From Bradyrhizobium sp. AZCC 1693 (GTDB lineage Bacteria > Pseudomonadota > Alphaproteobacteria > Rhizobiales > Xanthobacteraceae), in the NCBI RefSeq assembly GCF_036924745.1, contig NZ_JAZHSD010000001.1:3844001-3908000 (forward strand): 64,000 bases of DNA. The letters are read 5' to 3'. The notes beneath the pieces were generated by a model that worked only from the letters and a program-made list of their open reading frames with translations, was not told the origin of the DNA and did no database searches. The position numbers and the translations under genes are program-made. Below are positions 9,349 to 22,568 of the stretch, in pieces. The first letter of the stretch is position 1. Each line of letters opens with the position of its first letter.

Positions 9349-9638
9349 GGCGCGTCTTCCGTCCCCAGCGCGCCCTCGAGCCCCGTGGAGCCTGCCAGAA
9401 CGCGCACACCTTCAACACTTTGAGCGATAAGCACACTCACCGCTTTGAAGAAGTGAACAACTATTCACGCCTGATGACAAGACGATTTCAAGACTTTCCG
9501 AACCGTTAACAGGATCGCAACGGCGATCCGCTAGCTTGCCGAAAGGGCAGCCTCCGATTGTGCGCTCGGCCCTGAATGCGGCCATCGCGGGATGCCGTGC
9601 GGCTTCGACGAGAACCGAGCTATCCGGAGACCATTCCA

Positions 9639-10448
9639 TTGCGGCGTAAAGTGGCGTTCCTGCTGGGTGGGGTGCTGATCGGCACGATCGGCTATAAGCT
9701 CGTGACCCCCGCCACTCCCCACACCGATTTTTCCGCAATTGAGCCGCCAGCACGAAACGAGCGGCCGTGCGGCCCCATATCCGGCAGGACAGCCATCATC
9801 GTCGTGCACGGCCAGAGCAACGCGGCCAACTTCGGAAGCGCGCGACACTCAGCGCGTGAAGCCGTCGACAATTTCGATCCCGCGACCGGCAAATGCTTCG
9901 CCGCAGTCGATCCCTTGCTCGGCACCGATGGCATCGGCGGGAGCTTTGCAACGCGTCTCGGCGACATCCTGATCCAGGCCGGACGCTACGATCGCGTGAT
10001 TCTCGTCCCCCTTGCCAAGGGCGGCGCTTCGCTCTCTTTCCTGAACAACGAGGGAGCGGTTCTGATCACCAATGGCATCTCGAAGCTGAAGGCAGCCGGA
10101 CTGACGCCGACGCATATTCTGTTTCAGCAGGGGGAAACGGATGCGGTATCGACGACGACTGCCGAAGAATATGCTTCGCTGTTGCATCAGTTGGCGAAGC
10201 GATTTCGCGCGGCCGGTTTCGATGCGCCTTTCTATCTGTCACGTAGCACAAAATGCAACTACGTTGGGCTGAACAACACCGCTGCGGTACGTGCCGGTCA
10301 ACTATCCGCGGTCAATGAAGCCCTGAACATCCGCCCTGGGCCCGACACCGACACGATTGGAAATGAGGGCCGCAGTCCTGACGGCTGCCACATGAACGAG
10401 GCCGGCACGCTTGCGAATGCCGCCCTGTGGGCGGCGTTCATCCGATAG
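9639..10448 (+). CDS. SASA-type carbohydrate esterase / SGNH-like hydrolase, membrane-anchored
   Basis: 269 residues from TTG 9639, which has CGGAGA upstream and is followed at once by a signal-anchor (RRKVAFLLGGVLIGTIGY). ATG 9576 in the same frame is possible but has no ribosome site. Motifs of the sialate O-acetylesterase-related family are visible: VVHGQSNAANFG (nucleophile Ser), LFQQGETDA, and a C-terminal SPDGCHMNEAG with Asp/His. It probably removes acyl groups from an extracytoplasmic glycan. The substrate is unknown. Confidence 0.75.
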   Translation: MRRKVAFLLGGVLIGTIGYKLVTPATPHTDFSAIEPPARNERPCGPISGRTAIIVVHGQSNAANFGSARHSAREAVDNFDPATGKCFAAVDPLLGTDGIGGSFATRLGDILIQAGRYDRVILVPLAKGGASLSFLNNEGAVLITNGISKLKAAGLTPTHILFQQGETDAVSTTTAEEYASLLHQLAKRFRAAGFDAPFYLSRSTKCNYVGLNNTAAVRAGQLSAVNEALNIRPGPDTDTIGNEGRSPDGCHMNEAGTLANAALWAAFIR

Positions 10449-10497
10449 CGCGCGGTGATTAAAAGCGCGCGATAGCGCCGCCATCGCCTCGCGCCGT

Positions 10498-11721
10498 TCA
10501 CGCCCCTGCCGCGACGAGTTTTGGCGCCGGCTCATGCTGCCACCACGATCCGGCGCGGCGCAGGATCAGCGTGGACAAGACCAGCGTGGCGCCAAGGCCG
10601 GTCGGAATACCCGTGAAGATGTAGCAGCCGATGAGAGCGACGACGGCGCCGAGCACCGGAAGCTCGTAGGTGTGAAAACCGGTCTTCAATCCGATGCGAA
10701 CCAGGAAGGCGATCGGGATCGCCAACACCATCATGTCGTACATGAACAGATAGGGCGTGGTCAGCAGCGCACCGGCGGCGAGCGCTGCGGCCTTCAACGT
10801 GTAGGGCACGCGGCTTCGCCACATCAGCGCCAGCACCACCGCCACGGAGGCGGTGAGAACCCACTGGAATGCCCAGCCAAGCGGCTCACTGCCGCCGAAG
10901 TAACGCACCAGCGAGAAGATACTTTGCATCTTCCACCATGGGGCCTTGCCTTCGGTCAGGAAGGCTTGCGAGAATTTCGGCATCCAGTGGAAGAACGCCA
11001 GCCAGCTCTCGATACCGAAGGCAAGCCAGGAAGCGGTGGCCAGCACCACCGCCGTTACGCCGGCGCTGATGAACACGCGCCAATGCCCGGCTGCGATCAG
11101 CATGATGGGAAACAGCAGCCCGTATTGCGGCTTGTACGTCAAAAGCCCGAGACAGATGCCCGCCAGTACCGGCCGCATCGGAATCAGATAGAGCGTGCCG
11201 CCGATCAGCGCCGCGGTGAGGAATCCGTTCTGCCCGACCAGCGCATTGATGAACGCCATCGGAATGGCGAGCGCAAGCAGATAGCCGAAGTTGCGGCCGA
11301 CGATCGCGCGCATCGCGACAAGGAAGGGCAGGAAGCTGACCACGACCCAGCCGATAAACGCGACCTGATAGGGAAGCTGCGCCAGCATGGATGCGACGAA
11401 CAGGAATGGCGGCGGATAGTGCCAGGCAAAATAGCCGACAAAACCCTGGCCAAGTTTTGCGACCTCGACCTGCTTCTGGATGTCCCAGTCATAGGCCTGA
11501 GCCGGGACACCATCGAGCACCAGGCGGCCGGCCGCCCAGACGTTGATGAAATCGGTCGGGATGCCGAGCCCGTTCGGATCGTAAACCCACCAGTGTGAGA
11601 AATACGCCGACAGGCAAAGGCTCACGTTCGCAACCGCCAGCACTAAGCAGACCCTGACGAGCCACGCGGGAATTGCGGTTTGCTCCGGTGCGGGCTTGAA
11701 GGTGGAGTGAGAGGCGGCCAT
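10498..11721 (-). CDS. GT87-family (DUF2029) integral membrane glycosyltransferase-like protein
   Basis: 407 residues with about ten hydrophobic segments. Early motifs TDFINVWAAGRLVLDG and AWHYPPPFLFV are typical of GT87/DUF2029, mannosyltransferase-like proteins that use polyprenyl-linked sugars. The start at 11721 is supported by AAGGATG upstream. It converges with the esterase at 9639-10448. A link between the two is possible but unproven. Confidence 0.8.
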   Translation of the reverse strand: MAASHSTFKPAPEQTAIPAWLVRVCLVLAVANVSLCLSAYFSHWWVYDPNGLGIPTDFINVWAAGRLVLDGVPAQAYDWDIQKQVEVAKLGQGFVGYFAWHYPPPFLFVASMLAQLPYQVAFIGWVVVSFLPFLVAMRAIVGRNFGYLLALAIPMAFINALVGQNGFLTAALIGGTLYLIPMRPVLAGICLGLLTYKPQYGLLFPIMLIAAGHWRVFISAGVTAVVLATASWLAFGIESWLAFFHWMPKFSQAFLTEGKAPWWKMQSIFSLVRYFGGSEPLGWAFQWVLTASVAVVLALMWRSRVPYTLKAAALAAGALLTTPYLFMYDMMVLAIPIAFLVRIGLKTGFHTYELPVLGAVVALIGCYIFTGIPTGLGATLVLSTLILRRAGSWWQHEPAPKLVAAGA

Positions 11722-11829
11722 GCGACATCCTTGCTCGGGCGCCTGTCCCAAAGCGCACGCCCCTAAAGCAATAGACCGGGCCGAATTGAGGAAATCTTAA
11801 GTTTTAGCGCAGCAACGGCTGGATTTTAT

Positions 11830-11951
11830 GTCGTCCCTGCGAACCGCAGGGACCCATACCGCGTGATCCATCAATGATGGCACCCAAAGGAGACGCCTAC
11901 CCTAAATCATCAACAACGGCGGTTATGGGTCCCTGCGTTCGCAGGGACGAC
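11830..11951. repeat. Dispersed palindromic repeat, family A (copy 1)
   Basis: A 122-bp element with long inverted ends: left arm begins 'gtcgtccctgcgaaccgc', right arm ends 'ggttatgggtccctgcg...acgac'. Other copies are at 62275-62391, 63831-63967 (altered left arm), and one split by the IS element at 39328-40895. Confidence 0.9.
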
Positions 11952-11969
11952 ATTGTCGAGGGAGCCCCC

Positions 11970-13100
11970 CTACTCCCAGCTCAGCGCGCCGCCGTTCTGG
12001 TACTCGATCACCCGCGTCTCGAAGAAATTCTTCTCCTTCTTCAGGTCCATCGCCTCCGACATCCAGGGAAACGGATTTTCGGTCTCATTGAACAGCCGCG
12101 CCAGCCCGAGCTGCGCGCAGCGGCGATTGGCGATGAAGTGCATGTAGCTCTCGCATAGCGCCGCATTCAGGCCGAGGAAGCCGCGCGGCATGGTATCCCG
12201 CCCGTAGGCCGCTTCCAGCTCCGCCGCCTCGCGCACCATGGCGCGGACTTCGTCCTGAAACGCCTTGGTCCACAGATGCGGATTCTCGATCTTGATCTGG
12301 TTGATGACATCGATGCCGAAGTTCAGGTGAATCGATTCATCGCGCAGGATGTACTGGTACTGCTCGGCGATGCCGACCATCTTGTTGCGGCGGCCGAGCG
12401 AGAGGATCTGCGCAAACCCTGTATAGAACCACATGCCCTCGAAGATGACGTAGAAGGCGACGAGATCGCGCAGGAACGCCTGGTCGGCCTCCGGCGTCCC
12501 GGTCCTGAAATCGGGATCGTCGAGATGCTGGGTATGCTTCAGCGCCCACGCCGCCTTGTCGGTGATCGACGGCACCTCGCGGTACATGTTGAACAGCTCA
12601 CCCTCGTCGAGGCCGAGGCTTTCGACGATGTACTGGAAAGTGTGGGTGTGAACGGCCTCCTCGAAGGACTGCCGCAACAGATACTGCCGGCACTCCGGAT
12701 TGGTCAGGTGGCGGTAGATCGCCAGCACGATGTTGTTGGCGACGAGGCTTTCGGAAGCCGCGAAGAAGCCGAGGTTGCGCTTGATGGCGCGGCGTTCATC
12801 CTCTGTAAGGCCGTCGCGCGATTTCCACAGCGCGATGTCGGCCTGCATCGAGACTTCGGTCGGCATCCAGTGATTGTTGCAGCCGGCGAGGTATTTCTCC
12901 CATGCCCATTTGTATTTCAGCGGCAGCAGTTGATTGACGTCGGCGCGGCAGTTGATCATGCGCTTGTCGTCCACGGATACCCTGCCGCCGCTGCGGTCGA
13001 TGGCGCCGAGGCCGGTTTGATCGGCCGCAACAGTGGTTTGCGCCACCAAGGGAGGCGGCATCCGGCGCACGGGCGCAGCGGGTTCTGACCAGTCGAGCAT
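11970..13100 (-). CDS. nrdB: Ribonucleoside-diphosphate reductase class Ia, beta subunit
   Basis: 376 residues. It supplies the tyrosyl radical/diiron cofactor for class I ribonucleotide reductase. Carboxylate/His ligand motifs are visible ([31 protein letters not shown]). The gene starts 27 bases after nrdA on the same strand, so the two form an operon read from the cobalamin riboswitch leader. Confidence 0.96.
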   Translation of the reverse strand: MLDWSEPAAPVRRMPPPLVAQTTVAADQTGLGAIDRSGGRVSVDDKRMINCRADVNQLLPLKYKWAWEKYLAGCNNHWMPTEVSMQADIALWKSRDGLTEDERRAIKRNLGFFAASESLVANNIVLAIYRHLTNPECRQYLLRQSFEEAVHTHTFQYIVESLGLDEGELFNMYREVPSITDKAAWALKHTQHLDDPDFRTGTPEADQAFLRDLVAFYVIFEGMWFYTGFAQILSLGRRNKMVGIAEQYQYILRDESIHLNFGIDVINQIKIENPHLWTKAFQDEVRAMVREAAELEAAYGRDTMPRGFLGLNAALCESYMHFIANRRCAQLGLARLFNETENPFPWMSEAMDLKKEKNFFETRVIEYQNGGALSWE

Positions 13101-13127
13101 TGTCGGTTTCCTTCTTTTCTTGTCTGC

Positions 13128-16046
<2,919 letters not shown>

Positions 16047-16171
16047 CGGCAGACCCCGTAGTGTTGTTGGGACTGGATGTCTTGAGGCGACGCTGCATTA
16101 AATTCCCGGCGCAAGGCACCGGCATGATTCTGCGAGCGACCGCCGGGACACCCCGCCCGTGGACGTTTTTT

Positions 16172-16350
16172 GGTGTCGCGGCAGGTCTCCTGGCTCGCAG
16201 GTCAGCGTCGTGCCCGGTCTTCCCAATGCGTGGCCGCATCAGTGACGTGAAATCGGGAACGACTCACTGCTTACAGTTGCGGGGGCAGCGCCGGATTCTC
16301 GCGCATTCGCGCGATACACCGGCTTCCCTCTTAGCCACCAGCTGTTGAGG
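16172..16350 (-). promoter_or_regulatory. Cobalamin riboswitch upstream of nrdAB
   Basis: Read on the minus strand, the leader contains the aptamer blocks in order: a 5' 'aagagggaagccggtg' segment (~16318-16335), 'gctgcccccgcaactgtaag' (~16271-16291), and the 'gcgagccaggagacctgcc' B12 box (16180-16198). It should shut off the B12-independent reductase when adenosylcobalamin is plentiful. The expression platform between the B12 box and ATG 16046 was not resolved. Confidence 0.92.
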
Positions 16351-16525
16351 TCTGGCGGACCGTGACATCTACATGTGGTAATATTCGCGAGGGAGTGTCA
16401 ATGGGCCGTTAAGATCAATGCCCGCTATTCAAGAAAAAATTATCCGGCCGGTGGATGAGAAGCACGGGAACCTGATTCTTGCTTGGCTTGAAAGCCGTTT
16501 TCCCCGATATCCCGGCCGCTTCAGC

Positions 16526-17947
16526 TCATGACGTGGCATAGGGCGCGAATCGGGATCGCGTCTCGTCGATTCGAAGGGCCCGGCCAACCGGTGGAAACGC
16601 GCGTTGCGGACAATCCGGCCGTTCGCAAACCTTGCAGCCCATGCCGATCGGCGTCGCCAGCGACGGATCGATCTTGAGGCCCTGCGAATAGACGATTCGC
16701 TCCGCATGGCGAACATCGCATCCGAGCGCAACCGCAAACGTCTTGGCGGGCGCGCCGTACCCTCCTCGGCCGTGCGACACCGTCCGGGCAACCCAGAGAT
16801 AGGTTCGCTCATCTGGCATCCGCGCCAGCTGCGTCAGGATACGCCCCGGGCTGGCGAAGGCCTCATAAACGTTCCACAGCGGACACGTCCCGCCGACCCG
16901 CGAAAAATGGAAATCGGTCGCCGACTGGCGTTTTGATATGTTTCCGGCGCGATCGACGCGAATGAAGAAGAACGGCACGCCCCGCGCATTGTGACGCTGC
17001 AGGGTGCTCAGCCGGTGACAGATCGTTTCAAAGCCCACGCCGAACCGGTGACTGAGCAGTTCGATGTCGTAACGGCACCGCTCCGCCTCGTCGAGGAAAA
17101 CGGAGTAAGGCAAGATCAGCGCACCGGCGAAATAGTTTGCGAGTCCGATGCGGGCGAGACCGCGCGCTTCGTCGCTGGTGAACTTTGCCTTGTCGACGAT
17201 CGACCGTATCGCCTCGTCCAGCTCCAGAATAGCGATCTGCGTCGCGAGCTGAAACGCCTGCTGGCCCGGATCAAGGCTCGGCGACAGCCGCAACGTTCGC
17301 GTGCGGCCATCGAACAGGCGCTGCGTTCCCGATCCCAGTTGGTCGATCGCGTCGATCAGGACAGTCACGCCATGCCGGCTTTCGAGATACGACACCAGGC
17401 CCGGCGTCATCCGTCCGATCGGCAATTCCATCCGGCCGGCGATCGCTTCCGCGGCATCGTCAAGCTCGGCAATGTGGTTGTGCTGCACGTAGAAGAAGTC
17501 GCGGACTTCCTCGAACGGCGTGGACGGCAGCACCGCCGCCGCGGCCTGGCGGTCCTCGCCGAGCCGCGCGGAAATGGCCGCATATTGCTCGGCGGCGTGG
17601 CGGTATTTGCGGTTGAGATTGACCAGCGCGCGCCCGACTGCGGGCATGTTCTGCGCGAGTTCGCGAAGCTCGGCGATTGCGATCGACTCTCCCAGTGAAG
17701 GGTCCGCCAGCGCTTCGCGCAAGTCCGAGATCAGGCGCGCTTCGTCGCCCTCGGCGAATGACTGCACGTCAAGGCCGAACACCGAATTTAGCGCCAGCAG
17801 CACCGGCACGGTGAGCGGACGCTGATTGTTTTCCAGTTGGTTGAGGTAGCTGAGCGAGATCCCGAGTTTGCCGGCAAGCGCCGCCTGCGTCAGCTGCTGC
17901 TCCTCACGCAGTCTTTTCAACCGCACGCCCATGAAGGTCTTTTTCAT
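16526..17947 (-). CDS. ScfR/PrpR/RamB-type XRE regulator of the methylcitrate cycle
   Basis: 473 residues. An N-terminal XRE helix-turn-helix (residues ~8-62, LTQAALAGKLGISLSYLNQL) is followed by an IrrE/DUF955-like region and a C-terminal domain with a cysteine cluster (MGCKVCERPDCPQRAFPP), as in short-chain acyl-CoA-sensing regulators of propionate metabolism. It is transcribed divergently from the thioesterase-prpD-prpC-prpB operon across a 134-bp gap holding TTTGCAAA-like sites. Control of that operon is inferred from family and position. No enzyme is implied by the protease-like domain. Confidence 0.85.
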   Translation of the reverse strand: MKKTFMGVRLKRLREEQQLTQAALAGKLGISLSYLNQLENNQRPLTVPVLLALNSVFGLDVQSFAEGDEARLISDLREALADPSLGESIAIAELRELAQNMPAVGRALVNLNRKYRHAAEQYAAISARLGEDRQAAAAVLPSTPFEEVRDFFYVQHNHIAELDDAAEAIAGRMELPIGRMTPGLVSYLESRHGVTVLIDAIDQLGSGTQRLFDGRTRTLRLSPSLDPGQQAFQLATQIAILELDEAIRSIVDKAKFTSDEARGLARIGLANYFAGALILPYSVFLDEAERCRYDIELLSHRFGVGFETICHRLSTLQRHNARGVPFFFIRVDRAGNISKRQSATDFHFSRVGGTCPLWNVYEAFASPGRILTQLARMPDERTYLWVARTVSHGRGGYGAPAKTFAVALGCDVRHAERIVYSQGLKIDPSLATPIGMGCKVCERPDCPQRAFPPVGRALRIDETRSRFAPYATS

Positions 17948-17956
17948 CGCATCACC

Positions 17957-18046
17957 TTCGCAAACTTTGCAAATCAGCCGGACTTTCTTCGCAAGACTAT
18001 GCTTTTTCAGCCATTTCGACGATCCACGTTTGTAGATATTGCGAAG
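17957..18046. promoter_or_regulatory. Candidate ScfR/PrpR operators
   Basis: The divergent gap contains TTCGCAAA (17957-17964), TTTGCAAA (17966-17973), CTTCGCAAG (17987-17995) and the inverted ATTGCGAAG (18038-18046). TTTGCAAA-type palindromes are the known targets of RamB/PrpR-family regulators, so these sites probably serve autoregulation and prp-operon control. Confidence 0.6.
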
Positions 18047-18081
18047 TCGTGAGGGAATAACAAGTCGTCCGGAGCAGGAAA

Positions 18082-18513
18082 ATGCATTCAGCGGCGTCGC
18101 CAGACCTTCATCCCGACGAAACCCGGTTCGTGGAGATGGTGTTTCCGGAGCAGGCCAATCACTACGGCACGCTGTTCGGCGGCCATGCGCTTAGCCTGAT
18201 GGGCAAGGCGGCATTCGTCACGGCCACGCGGCACGCGCGCCAGAGCGTTGTCATGGCGACCTCGGACAAGATCGAATTTCACGAGCCGATCCATGTCGGC
18301 GAACTCGTCGAACTCGTTGCCCAGGTCGTACGTGTCGGCCGCAGCTCGATGACGGTCGCGGTCGACATGATCCGCGAAGAGCTGATCACCGGCAGGCGGA
18401 AATCCGCGGTGCGCGGAACGTTCGAGATGGTCGCGGTGAACGAATTCGGCCGCCCGGTCCCGATCACGCAATCAACCATGACCGATCCAATCCAGAAGGA
18501 AGCTGCGTCTTGA
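18082..18513 (+). CDS. Acyl-CoA thioesterase, hotdog fold (YciA-like)
   Basis: 143 residues. The YciA-type hotdog signature [20 protein letters not shown] is followed by [17 protein letters not shown]. Such enzymes hydrolyse short-chain acyl-CoAs. As first gene of the methylcitrate operon it could relieve propionyl-CoA accumulation. Its stop overlaps the TTG start of the next gene (TTGA), indicating coupling. GGAGCAGGA lies before ATG 18082. Confidence 0.87.
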   Translation: MHSAASPDLHPDETRFVEMVFPEQANHYGTLFGGHALSLMGKAAFVTATRHARQSVVMATSDKIEFHEPIHVGELVELVAQVVRVGRSSMTVAVDMIREELITGRRKSAVRGTFEMVAVNEFGRPVPITQSTMTDPIQKEAAS

Positions 18514-20036
18514 AACAGCATCGCGTTCGTACGTTCAAATCGGCCGATCATCTCCCCCGCGCAGGGCAACTGGCCTGGAAGATCGCCGAGGTCGCCGCCG
18601 ACCCGGTCGCGGTCGAGAGCGATGTGGTGGAGATGCTGGGCAACCGCATCATCGACAACGCCGCCGTTGCCGCAGCCTCGGTGGCGCGGCGTCCCGTTGT
18701 CAGCGCGCGAGCGCAAACCGAGGCGCATCCGTTCCAGCCGGGATCAACCGTGTTCGGGCTGACGCGGTCGCAGCGGATTTCGCCGGAATGGGCCGCCTGG
18801 GCCAACGGCGTCGCCGTCCGCGAACTCGATTTCCACGACACGTTCCTCGCGGCGGACTATTCACACCCCGGCGACAACATTCCGCCGGTGCTGGCTGTCG
18901 CCCAGCACTGCGGGCTGACGGGCGCGGACCTCGTGCGCGGGCTGGCCACGGCTTACGAAATTCAAGTCGACCTCGTAAAAGGCATCTGCCTGCACGAGCA
19001 CAAGATCGATCATATCGCGCATCTCGGCCCGTCCGCCGCAGCCGGGATCGGCGCGCTGCTCGGATTGCCTGTCGAGATGATCTATCAGGCCGTTCAGCAG
19101 GCGCTTCACGTCACCACGACCACGCGGCAATCGCGCAAGGGCGAGATATCGAGCTGGAAGGCCTATGCGCCGGCCTTCGCCGGCAAGATGGCGATCGAGG
19201 CCGTCGATCGCGTGATGCGCGGCGAAGGCGCGCCGTCACCCGCCTATGAGGGCGAAGACGGCTTCATCGCCTGGCTGCTCGGCGGCCCGAGCGCGGAGTA
19301 CACCGTGCCGCTGCCTGACAAGGGCGAACCCAAGCGCGCTATTCTCGACACCTACACCAAGGAGCACTCGGCCGAATATCAGAGCCAGGCCCTGATCGAC
19401 CTCGCGCGCCGGCTGGGACCGAAAATCGGCGATCTCTCTGACATCGAAAGCATCGTCATCCACACCAGCCATCACACCCACTACGTCATCGGCACCGGCG
19501 CCAACGATCCGCAAAAGATGGACCCGAAGGCGAGTCGCGAAACGCTCGATCATTCGATCATGTATATCTTCGCGGTCGCGCTCGAAGACGGCGGCTGGCA
19601 TCACGAGCGATCCTATGCGCCCGAGCGCGCGGGCCGCGACACCACGGTCGCGCTGTGGCGCAAGATCTCGACGGTCGAAGACCCCGCATGGACCCGCCGC
19701 TACCACAGCCACGATCCGAAGGAAAAAGCGTTCGGCGGTCGCGTCGTCGTGAAGCTGAAGGGCGGCTCCGTCATCAGCGACGAGATTGCGCTGGCTGACG
19801 CACATCCGCTGGGGGCCCGCCCGTTCAAGCGCCCGGACTACATCCGGAAATTCCGCAACCTGGCGGAAGGCGTGATCGCGGCGACCGAGCAGGATCGCTT
19901 CGTCGCAACGGTCGAAAGGCTAGCGTCGCTGAAGGCGGGTGAACTGACCGACCTCACTTTTACAGTCGATCCAAAATTCCTCGGCGCGACATCGACGCAC
20001 GGAATCTTCGACTGGCGCGACGCCGGTAATCGATAA
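18510..20036 (+). CDS. prpD: 2-Methylcitrate dehydratase (MmgE/PrpD family)
   Basis: 508 residues from a TTG start that overlaps the previous stop; AAGGA is 9 bases upstream. MmgE/PrpD features include [20 protein letters not shown] and RPVVSARAQ near the N-terminus and [14 protein letters not shown] late in the protein. It dehydrates 2-methylcitrate to 2-methyl-cis-aconitate. The second gene of the methylcitrate operon. Confidence 0.93.
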   Translation: MKQHRVRTFKSADHLPRAGQLAWKIAEVAADPVAVESDVVEMLGNRIIDNAAVAAASVARRPVVSARAQTEAHPFQPGSTVFGLTRSQRISPEWAAWANGVAVRELDFHDTFLAADYSHPGDNIPPVLAVAQHCGLTGADLVRGLATAYEIQVDLVKGICLHEHKIDHIAHLGPSAAAGIGALLGLPVEMIYQAVQQALHVTTTTRQSRKGEISSWKAYAPAFAGKMAIEAVDRVMRGEGAPSPAYEGEDGFIAWLLGGPSAEYTVPLPDKGEPKRAILDTYTKEHSAEYQSQALIDLARRLGPKIGDLSDIESIVIHTSHHTHYVIGTGANDPQKMDPKASRETLDHSIMYIFAVALEDGGWHHERSYAPERAGRDTTVALWRKISTVEDPAWTRRYHSHDPKEKAFGGRVVVKLKGGSVISDEIALADAHPLGARPFKRPDYIRKFRNLAEGVIAATEQDRFVATVERLASLKAGELTDLTFTVDPKFLGATSTHGIFDWRDAGNR

Positions 20037-20047
20037 GGGAGATTGAG

Positions 20048-21220
20048 ATGACGGACATCAAGCCTTCGCCCAAGAAATCGGTCGCGCTTTCCGGCGTGAT
20101 CGCCGGCGACACCGCGCTGTGCACGGTCGGCCGCACCGGCAACGACCTGCATTATCGCGGCTACGACATTCTCGATGTCGCCGAAAGCTGCGAGTTCGAG
20201 GAGATCGCGTATCTCCTGGTTCACGGCAGCCTGCCCACTTTGTCGGAGCTCAGAAACTACAAGGCCAAGCTGAAGGCGCTGCGCGGGTTACCTTCAGCGG
20301 TGTTGCAGACGCTGGAATTGTTGCCCGCCGCCGCGCATCCGATGGATGTTCTCAGAAGCGGCGTTTCTGCACTCGGCTGCATCCTGCCGGAGGCCCATGA
20401 CCACAATCAGCCCGGCGCCCGCGACATTGCCGACCGGCTGATGGCCTCGCTCGGATCGATGCTGCTGTACTGGCACCACTACGCCCACCACGGCCGCCGG
20501 ATCGACGTCGAAACCGACGACGATTCGATCGGCTCGCATTTCCTGCACCTGCTCCATGGCAGGAAACCGCCGCCATCGCACGAGCGCGCGATGCATACCT
20601 CGCTGATCCTCTACGCGGAGCACGAGTACAACGCCTCGACGTTCACCGCGCGCTCGATTGCAGGCACCGGCTCGGATCTCTATTCCGCGATAACAGGCGC
20701 GATCGGCGCGCTGCGCGGGCCGAAGCACGGCGGCGCCAACGAGATCGCCTTCGAAGTGCAGAAGCGCTACGGCACTACGGAAGAGGCAGAGGCCGATATC
20801 CGCCGCAGAGTGGCGGCCAAGGAGGTCGTGATCGGCTTCGGTCATCCGGTCTACACCATCGCCGATCCACGCAACAAGGTGATCAAGGAAGTCGCGCGCC
20901 GCCTCAGCATCGAGGGCGAAAGCACCCGGATGTTCGAAATCGCCGACCGGATCGAGGCCGTCATGGCCGACGCCAAGAAGATGTTCGCCAATCTCGACTG
21001 GTTCAGCGCGGTCTCCTACCACGCGATGGGGGTGCCGACCGCGATGTTCACGCCGTTGTTCGTGATATCGAGGACGTCCGGGTGGGCAGCGCATGTGATG
21101 GAACAGCGCATCAACAACAAGATCATCCGCCCTGCCGCGAACTATATCGGCCCGGAGAATTTGAAGTTCGTGCCGCTGCATGAGCGTGGCAAAGCCGCCA
21201 TCGCCCCACGCGCCGCGTAA
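20048..21220 (+). CDS. prpC: 2-Methylcitrate synthase / citrate synthase
   Basis: 390 residues of the short citrate-synthase type. Catalytic-region motifs are visible ([28 protein letters not shown], and a [12 protein letters not shown] segment). It condenses propionyl-CoA with oxaloacetate. The gene starts 12 bases after prpD, with a GGGAGA site. Family members often accept acetyl-CoA too; the operon favours the methylcitrate role. Confidence 0.94.
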   Translation: MTDIKPSPKKSVALSGVIAGDTALCTVGRTGNDLHYRGYDILDVAESCEFEEIAYLLVHGSLPTLSELRNYKAKLKALRGLPSAVLQTLELLPAAAHPMDVLRSGVSALGCILPEAHDHNQPGARDIADRLMASLGSMLLYWHHYAHHGRRIDVETDDDSIGSHFLHLLHGRKPPPSHERAMHTSLILYAEHEYNASTFTARSIAGTGSDLYSAITGAIGALRGPKHGGANEIAFEVQKRYGTTEEAEADIRRRVAAKEVVIGFGHPVYTIADPRNKVIKEVARRLSIEGESTRMFEIADRIEAVMADAKKMFANLDWFSAVSYHAMGVPTAMFTPLFVISRTSGWAAHVMEQRINNKIIRPAANYIGPENLKFVPLHERGKAAIAPRAA

Positions 21221-21230
21221 GGAGGCAACC

Positions 21231-22151
21231 ATGGTGTATCTCCTGGGTAGAGACTTAGCCGACAAGCCGGCCGGGGCTCGCTTCCGCGACCTCCTGGACA
21301 GACCGGGCATTCTCCAGATGCCGGGCACGCATAATGGAATGGCCGCGCTGCAGGCCCGCGACGCCGGCTTTTCCGCGCTCTATCTGTCGGGCGCGGCGAT
21401 GACGGCTTCGATGGGCCTGCCGGATCTCGGCATCATCACCATCGAGGAAGTCGCCTTCTTCATCCGCCAGGTGGCGCGCGCCGGCGGCCTGCCGGTGCTG
21501 GTCGATGGCGACACCGGCTATGGCGAGGCGCTCAATGTCATGAACATGGTGCGCACTTTCGAGGATGCCGGTGCTGCGGCCGTTCATATCGAGGACCAGT
21601 TGCTTCCGAAAAAATGCGGCCATCTCAACGACAAGAAGCTGGCGGACGCGCACGACATGGCAGCCAAGGTCGCCGCCGCCGCAAAGGCGCGGCGTCATCT
21701 CTATCTGATCGCGAGAACCGATGCCGCGGCGAGCGAAGGGATCGACGGCGCAGTAGCGCGCGCAAAGCTTTATCTCGAAGCGGGAGCGGACGCGATCTTC
21801 CCGGAAGCGATGATTTCGCGCGAGATGTTCGAGGAGTTCGCCAGGCGCATTCCCGGCGTTCCGCTGCTGGCCAACATGACCGAGTTCGGCAAGACGCCGT
21901 TCTTCACCGCATCCGAGTTCGAGGCGATGGGTTATCGCATGGTGATCTGGCCGGTGTCGTCGCTCCGCGTCGCCAACAGGGCCCAGCAGAATCTGTTCGC
22001 CACCCTCAAGCGCGACGGCAGCACCTGCAAGATGCTCGACCAGATGCAGACGCGCGCCGAGTTGTACGCAGCGATCGGGCTGCACGATTACGAGGCGCTC
22101 GACGCCTCCATCGTCAAAACCATCGTCCCCGCGGGCATGCCCGAGAGGTGA
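21231..22151 (+). CDS. prpB: Methylisocitrate lyase
   Basis: 306 residues. The isocitrate-lyase/PEP-mutase fold is shown by the catalytic KKCGH (Cys129) and metal-binding VDGDTGYGEA. It splits 2-methylisocitrate into pyruvate and succinate, the last step of the cycle. ATG 21231 has GGAGG directly upstream, so the longer open frame overlapping prpC is not used. Confidence 0.95.
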   Translation: MVYLLGRDLADKPAGARFRDLLDRPGILQMPGTHNGMAALQARDAGFSALYLSGAAMTASMGLPDLGIITIEEVAFFIRQVARAGGLPVLVDGDTGYGEALNVMNMVRTFEDAGAAAVHIEDQLLPKKCGHLNDKKLADAHDMAAKVAAAAKARRHLYLIARTDAAASEGIDGAVARAKLYLEAGADAIFPEAMISREMFEEFARRIPGVPLLANMTEFGKTPFFTASEFEAMGYRMVIWPVSSLRVANRAQQNLFATLKRDGSTCKMLDQMQTRAELYAAIGLHDYEALDASIVKTIVPAGMPER

Positions 22152-22267
22152 ACGGTTCCGCTATCTGGCTGGTCGAAACGGAATTCATTGAAAAGGTGAT
22201 ACGGCGAACGCCACCCGATCCCGTATTGACTGAGATCGCCGTTGACCTTAACTGAATCCGTCGTGGT

Positions 22268-22449
22268 TCTTCGGGCTCGTTCGGCCCGAAGCTAAGAGGG
22301 AAGCCGGTGCGGCCGAAAAGCCAAAGCCGGAGCTGCCCCCGCAACTGTAAGCGGCGAGCCGCTGTCCAACAAAGCCACTGAGACCACAATTGGTCTCGGG
22401 AAGGCCGGACAGCAGCACTGACCCGCGAGCCAGGAGACCTGCCTCGACA
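22268..22449 (+). promoter_or_regulatory. Cobalamin riboswitch upstream of metE
   Basis: Aptamer blocks in order: 'aagagggaagccggtg' (22294-22309), 'gctgcccccgcaactgtaag' (~22332-22351), and 'gcgagccaggagacctgcc' B12 box (22425-22443). They resemble the nrdA leader closely in the conserved parts and differ in the peripheral stems. It should repress B12-independent methionine synthase when cobalamin is available. Confidence 0.94.
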
Positions 22450-22544
22450 ACATACACGTCCTCGGGCGGGGTGTCCCGGTGGTGCGGTTGCGATTCCGCG
22501 CGCGCTGCCGTACGCGGAGTCCAGACGTGTCACTTCGGCCTTTG

Positions 22545-22560
22545 CCCCCAACTTTTGGGG
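22545..22560 (+). promoter_or_regulatory. Candidate expression-platform hairpin covering the metE ribosome site
   Basis: CCCCAACTTTTGGGG forms a 6-bp stem with a short loop. Its 3' arm (GGGG, 22557-22560) is the only good Shine-Dalgarno candidate, 8 bases before ATG 22569. Sequestering it would fit translational control by the riboswitch. Confidence 0.5.
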
Positions 22561-22568
22561 TTAAGCCA

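Noticed and set aside
10534..11598. 354-codon plus-strand frame
   Set aside because: It is antisense to the GT87 membrane protein. Its Gln/His/Arg-rich translation is the expected mirror of membrane codons.
16350..16395. NrdR boxes upstream of nrdA
   Set aside because: The stretch around 'acatctacatgtggt' has some symmetry but does not match the NrdR box consensus well, and no second box at helical spacing was seen.
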